Assembly: GCF_017377745.1 (NCBI RefSeq)
Contig: NZ_JAFVMG010000007.1
Coordinates: 87,737 to 151,736 of the forward strand
Direction: 5' to 3'
Length of the DNA: 64,000 bases
From: Acetobacter suratthaniensis
GTDB lineage: Bacteria; Pseudomonadota; Alphaproteobacteria; Acetobacterales; Acetobacteraceae
Part shown: positions 60,264-64,000 of the stretch, piece by piece
Position numbering within the stretch: position 1 is the first letter of the stretch
How the letters are laid out: each line of letters opens with the position of its first letter
The notes under the pieces: generated by a model
What the model was told of the DNA's origin: nothing
Seen by the model: the letters and a program-made list of their open reading frames with translations, nothing else
Databases searched by the model: none
Program-made: the position numbers and the translations under genes

Positions 60264-60544
60264 CAGATGCTCTCCATGTGCTCAAGGATTTCGCGGGCGG
60301 TGGTGGCGGTGTCGTACTGATCCAGAAATTCAATCACGAGCGCGCGCCGGGCCTCGCCGCCAATCAGGCGGCTGAACCGCAGGGCACGCGCTGCCCCTTC
60401 CGCCGTTTCATCCGGCTCCAGCCCGCGCAGATAATCGCGGATATCGCGCAACAGCGCCCGATGCCGCTCGGGCTGCGCAAAAATCGTGCCTTCGACAATC
60501 TCGGTCAGAACATCGGACGGCACCGGCATTTCAAGAATGGACAT
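60263..60544 (-). CDS. Early phage protein, unknown function
   Basis: ATG 60544 gives 93 residues (MSILEMPVPSDVLTEIVEGTIF...LRFSRLIGGEARRALVIEFLDQYDTATTAREILEHMES). It is helical and acidic, with no recognised motif. It starts 5 nt after the MuB-like gene's stop. Confidence 0.55.
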   Translation of the reverse strand: MSILEMPVPSDVLTEIVEGTIFAQPERHRALLRDIRDYLRGLEPDETAEGAARALRFSRLIGGEARRALVIEFLDQYDTATTAREILEHMESI

Positions 60545-60549
60545 GATGA

Positions 60550-61512
60550 TTACCCCTGCGCCCTGATTTTCGGGAATTCGCCTGTCATGTGTTCGGCCCA
60601 CGCCCCTTCAAGGTCTTTGCGTGTGATCTGGTCACGCCCATGCACCCGCGCGATTTTCGTGGCGTTGCGCAGCACCTTGGTCATGCTGCGCAGTCCGCCA
60701 TCACGGCGGCCGATTTCCTTGGCGTAGAGCTGCACTTCCTCATCCTGCGCGCTCGCCCATTCCGCCAGAATGGCGCACATGTCCTTCTGGCGGGGCTTGG
60801 CGATCTTCCGGCGCAAACCAATGCGGCTGAACAACTGCGCGTAATCCGCCGTGCGGCCCAACCCATCAAACTTGGCGTTCAGCGGCGCGTTGCCCATAAA
60901 CACCACGCCCACCTTGGCCTGATCGTGAATGGAGCGGATTTCCTCAACAGCTTTCACGGACAGGTGCTGCGCCTCATCAATGATCAGCACCGCTTCCGTG
61001 TTCTTCAAGCGGCGGATAATCGAGCGGATACGGCGCACGCCCTTTTCATTGCAGCCGAGTGTATCGGCAATTTCATGCAGCACAGCCGCCGAACTGGACA
61101 GGCTGGGGTCCGCCGTGATCAGAAACACGTTGTTCGAGCGTTTCTGGTATTCCTCCACCGCCATCGTCTTGCCGGTGCCAGCATTGCCGGAAATCACTGC
61201 CAGATCGACATCATACTGCGCCGTCTCAATCATGTTCATGATCGTGCGGGCTGTTTCCGTCATGACAAAACCCGGCACTACCGGCCGTTCGGCACGATTG
61301 CGCTCCTTGGTTTCCTGCGCTTCAAGCCACGCCTGCAGCTTGCCAGCGATTTTTTCGTTATCACCGGCATAGTTCCCGCCCAGAAATGCGCTGACAGTGG
61401 GGGCGGACGAAGCGCAGGCTGCGGCAATCTGCGACAGGGAGAGCCCGGTGCGCTCCTTGCGGTCTTTTACGGCGTCACGCAGACGTACGTGATCATTCAT
61501 GATCTGTGTCAT
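60550..61512 (-). CDS. MuB-like transposition ATPase
   Basis: MuB is the AAA+ target-selection ATPase that delivers target DNA to MuA. The 320-residue protein has an N-terminal helix-turn-helix (LSLSQIAAACASSAPTVSAFL, 24-45), Walker A GNAGTGKT (109-116), Walker B VLIIDEA (175-181), and a GLGRTADYAQLFSRIGLRRKI sensor region. It follows MuA, the normal order in Mu. Confidence 0.92.
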   Translation of the reverse strand: MTQIMNDHVRLRDAVKDRKERTGLSLSQIAAACASSAPTVSAFLGGNYAGDNEKIAGKLQAWLEAQETKERNRAERPVVPGFVMTETARTIMNMIETAQYDVDLAVISGNAGTGKTMAVEEYQKRSNNVFLITADPSLSSSAAVLHEIADTLGCNEKGVRRIRSIIRRLKNTEAVLIIDEAQHLSVKAVEEIRSIHDQAKVGVVFMGNAPLNAKFDGLGRTADYAQLFSRIGLRRKIAKPRQKDMCAILAEWASAQDEEVQLYAKEIGRRDGGLRSMTKVLRNATKIARVHGRDQITRKDLEGAWAEHMTGEFPKIRAQG

Positions 61513-61553
61513 GTGAAAAATATTCCTGTTTACAAGAGCTTTATTGGCTCGTT

Positions 61554-63524
61554 TCAGTCTTCGTCAGTATCGACCAGCCGCAGAGAGCGCGTTTCGGGGC
61601 GCGTCTGCTCGTTATACTTGCTCAGCCAGTCTTCTTCTTCTTCGTCATGCTGCGCCACAGCGGCGTTGCCGTTACTCACAAACGGCTTGGGCCGCAGCGG
61701 GCGCACCACCTTGGTTTCCACCAGATCGTCCTGAGCATCTGAAATCTTTGGCATCAGGTCGATCATCTCGCCCGGTGACATGCTCCGCTGCAGCTCAAGA
61801 TTTTCCTTCACATTGCGAAGGATTTTCCGCTCTTTGCGCTTCGTCTCACCTGCTGCCTGTGTATCAAAGAAGCCAGTTTTTTCGATAACCGGCGCATTAC
61901 CAAGGAAAGACCCGTTCTTCGCATACACATGCAGGTCAGAATGAAGGTTCTGAGGGTCGTAGCGAACCACCACGCTTTCCCCCAGATGCTCATGCAGGAA
62001 GTCAGCGAAATAGCGGTTCTTCATGAACCGGATGGAGCCATTCTTCTTGTTGACCGTCACATTCTCAGCCGCCAGCAGCCACAGGTGGCGCTGGGCCTCG
62101 GTAGCCTTGCGGACCGGACGGATGGAAAGACTTTCAGAAAACGCCTGAAAGAAGCTCTTTTTACCACCGCAGGTAGGTGTGTGACGGTTCGGGCGGTTAT
62201 TATGTTCCTTTATGCCCTGTTCAACGACCTTTAAAAACTCTTCCAGAGGTATGGCCTTGCTGCCATAGTTCTCGGGCTTTGCCAGCGGGTTATTGCCGAC
62301 ATAGGCCCCGGCAAACCGCAAATCCTTGGCGATGTTTTCTTCCATATCGCCAAAGGCACGCTCAATGGGCTTTGACTGACCATGCCGGGGGATCGCCCAG
62401 TGGGTTTTAACCCCCAGAATGGTCATGACGCCGTTGACATCATCCTCCTTTATCTTGAAGCGGAAGCGTGTTTTTGCCCCGCCTGTCATGCGCTTTGAGG
62501 CAAAGGCACGGCCGTTATCCATCAGGGCTTCCTCAGGGATGCCCCATTTTTCAATCATGTCGCCAAAAGCAAGCTGGATCAGGTCCGTATTCTCGGACCT
62601 GTCCACACGCCATGACAGGATCGTATTGCTGTATAAATCCTGCCACGCCGCCATGACTGGACGCGCGACCACCCCATCCGGCCAAAGCACAAAGATGTCC
62701 CACTTATGCCCGTCCGCATTGACCGCCTGCATGGCATGCAGATAGGTGCGGTCGCGTTCCTGAGCGGGAATCATCTGCTTGGCAGCGTCCTTGCCGTGCC
62801 GCGCCATCGTCACCACCATCTGCGGCAGTTCCTTGACCCGCCGTTTCATGGTGTTGATGCTCGGAATAACCCAGCCCTGTTCCTCTGCCGCCGTTACCAG
62901 ATCACGGTAGCACTTCTCAAACTTGGGCCTTTCAGGCTGCAACCAGCGGGACTTGAAGAACTCCAGCGCCTGCTCATCACATGAAGCTCTTTTCTTTACA
63001 TTCCCCTTGTGTTGGTCAACGAGCATAGGAAGCCAATGATTTCTTGGAACATCCTTCACGCGCCGCCGCCAGTTCTGGATTGTCGTGCGTGAAAGTCCCG
63101 CGTCTAAACGCACCTCATGAATGGCCTCTTCATTTGTCAATCCAGCCTCGACCAAACGGACTATGCGATCCAAATACCCCAGAACCTTCAGGGCCTTGGC
63201 TTTCGCTTTGTCTGTGGCTTTGTCGTATGCCTGCCATTCCGCATCATAGCGGTGGTCAGCGTTAGAAACGGCAGATTTCTCATCTCCCTCACTGATTTCC
63301 AGAAACTTGTGCATCCACACAAGCTGTGCCGCGCGATCAAGCACCCGAAAAGAATACTCGACACAACCACCAGCAACTTCACGCTTACGCCACACTTGAT
63401 TCCGCCATTCAGGCCGGTTCCATCGGTGCTTTTGTGCCCGAACTTGCAATGCCCGTTCATCTGGTATGCCGGGCAAACCCAAAGCGGCCATCTCCGGCAG
63501 GGTCGCCCACTCGCGCGTTAGCAT
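61554..63524 (-). CDS. MuA-like DDE transposase
   Basis: This 656-residue enzyme joins phage ends to target DNA. ATG 63524 has a GGAGGGAGGG site and is preferred over 63551. The Mu-type N-terminal DNA-binding domain (about 1-60, LTREWATLPEMAALGLPGIP) is followed by a second binding region with LSRTTIQNWRRRVK, then the RNase H core with the DDE triad D271 (AVNADGHKW), D336 (LMDNGRA) and E388 (KPIERAFG). The C-terminal end contains RPKPFVSNG and an acidic tail, where MuA contacts MuB and ClpX. Confidence 0.95.
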   Translation of the reverse strand: MLTREWATLPEMAALGLPGIPDERALQVRAQKHRWNRPEWRNQVWRKREVAGGCVEYSFRVLDRAAQLVWMHKFLEISEGDEKSAVSNADHRYDAEWQAYDKATDKAKAKALKVLGYLDRIVRLVEAGLTNEEAIHEVRLDAGLSRTTIQNWRRRVKDVPRNHWLPMLVDQHKGNVKKRASCDEQALEFFKSRWLQPERPKFEKCYRDLVTAAEEQGWVIPSINTMKRRVKELPQMVVTMARHGKDAAKQMIPAQERDRTYLHAMQAVNADGHKWDIFVLWPDGVVARPVMAAWQDLYSNTILSWRVDRSENTDLIQLAFGDMIEKWGIPEEALMDNGRAFASKRMTGGAKTRFRFKIKEDDVNGVMTILGVKTHWAIPRHGQSKPIERAFGDMEENIAKDLRFAGAYVGNNPLAKPENYGSKAIPLEEFLKVVEQGIKEHNNRPNRHTPTCGGKKSFFQAFSESLSIRPVRKATEAQRHLWLLAAENVTVNKKNGSIRFMKNRYFADFLHEHLGESVVVRYDPQNLHSDLHVYAKNGSFLGNAPVIEKTGFFDTQAAGETKRKERKILRNVKENLELQRSMSPGEMIDLMPKISDAQDDLVETKVVRPLRPKPFVSNGNAAVAQHDEEEEDWLSKYNEQTRPETRSLRLVDTDED

Positions 63525-63940
63525 CCCTCCCTCCTTACGCCATAAAACCAACGTAGAGCGTCATGCAGAATATCGCGATTGCCAACGCCTCCACGGGCTG
63601 CGTTGGTAATGCTTTCTGCCTGAAACAGGTTCCGCTCGATCTCCTTTAACGCCTTCAGGTGACGCTCAACCGCCGTTAAAGCTCCATCGCTTCCAGAACA
63701 AAACGGGCGCAGGGAGACAATATCGCCTTTGCTATCTTCCTTGGCGTTTCCGGTCCTATACAGCGCCCATCCGGTCAAAATCTGCGGCGTAATCCGCTCA
63801 AAAAGCAGCCCTCTTCCGTTGGAGGTCATCAGAGGAGCGCACAGGAAATCCAGATCGCACTGCGCTTCAAACCAGATTTGCAACGCCCCATCCCTAGAGG
63901 ATTCAAACGTCAGGTTTCTGTATTCGACTACGCGGTTCAT
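63518..63940 (-). CDS. Early phage protein upstream of MuA
   Basis: ATG 63940 gives 140 residues, and the stop overlaps the MuA start by 7 bp. The protein (MNRVVEYRNLTFESSRDGALQIWFEAQCDLDF, ILTGWALYRTGNAKEDS, ERHLKALKEIERNLFQAE) has no recognised family. It may be an early regulator such as Ner, but it shows no clear helix-turn-helix. Confidence 0.6.
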   Translation of the reverse strand: MNRVVEYRNLTFESSRDGALQIWFEAQCDLDFLCAPLMTSNGRGLLFERITPQILTGWALYRTGNAKEDSKGDIVSLRPFCSGSDGALTAVERHLKALKEIERNLFQAESITNAARGGVGNRDILHDALRWFYGVRREGC

Positions 63941-64000
63941 GCCACACCCCCGATCAGACGGAGGAGAGGTGCGGTCTGGACGCATTGCCAGACTCGCACC

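Larger units (their letters stand above)
30719..64000 (-). mobile_element. Mu-like transposable prophage (right-end portion)
   Basis: Genes run leftward in Mu order: MuA and MuB, early genes, gemA, Mor/C activator, endolysin, terminase, portal, F, G, I, T, tail sheath and tube, tape measure, N, P, gp45 to gp48, fibre, and a methylase at the mom position. The right end starts TGTA at 30719. The left end, with the repressor, is beyond 64,000. All structural genes appear intact, so the element may be inducible. Confidence 0.95.

Noticed and set aside
1..64000. CRISPR array or rRNA genes
   Set aside because: No regularly spaced repeats and no 16S, 23S or 5S signature sequences were seen.

Overview
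The window reads as an alphaproteobacterial chromosome, most likely an acetic acid bacterium (Acetobacteraceae; inferred from gene content, order and GC richness, not tested by search). Positions 1 to about 30.7 kb are host housekeeping and metabolic genes. Positions 30,719 to the right edge hold most of a Mu-like transposable prophage whose right end is inside the window and whose repressor end lies beyond 64,000.

Host part, left to right. A truncated DUF3445 haem-dependent N-demethylase-type gene is followed by a GNAT acetyltransferase/nitrilase pair and a CPA1-type Na+/H+ antiporter. A leftward gene then encodes an unusual secreted-sensor/membrane/Mrr-nuclease fusion. Next comes a leftward block typical of Alphaproteobacteria (DUF3576 lipoprotein, leuS, lptE, holA), ending in a tRNA-Arg(CCU) gene split after the anticodon by a 236-nt group I intron. 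Beyond it are a lytic transglycosylase with a SPOR domain, a DciA-like protein facing mutY, hemH, nth, an ABC exporter, a PiT phosphate transporter with a PPK2 polyphosphate kinase, an FMN-dependent glutamate-synthase-like protein and a pirin. The last host block (24.2 to 30.1 kb) is a MocR-type regulator facing a nitrilase, an APC permease, a class III aminotransferase and a tautomerase. A shared TCTGTACATATC palindrome at two of its promoters suggests one regulon for taking up and degrading an amide, amine or omega-amino acid.

Prophage part, all leftward (early genes at the right). It has a MuA-type DDE transposase, MuB, a run of small overlapping early genes, DUF3164, a ClpX-type zinc-finger mini-protein, GemA/gp16, one Mor/C-family activator, then endolysin, terminase, portal, head, contractile tail, baseplate and fibre genes in Mu order. 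A D12-class DNA adenine methylase sits at the position of mom. The gene order nearly matches Mu gp16 to gp49.

A 23-bp motif followed by exactly 12 bp and CGCGCG occurs before the endolysin, protease/scaffold and gp46 genes and looks like a set of late promoters. The prophage right end starts TGTA and carries two direct sites 22 bp apart, like Mu R1 and R2, next to a rho-independent terminator that closes the late operon.
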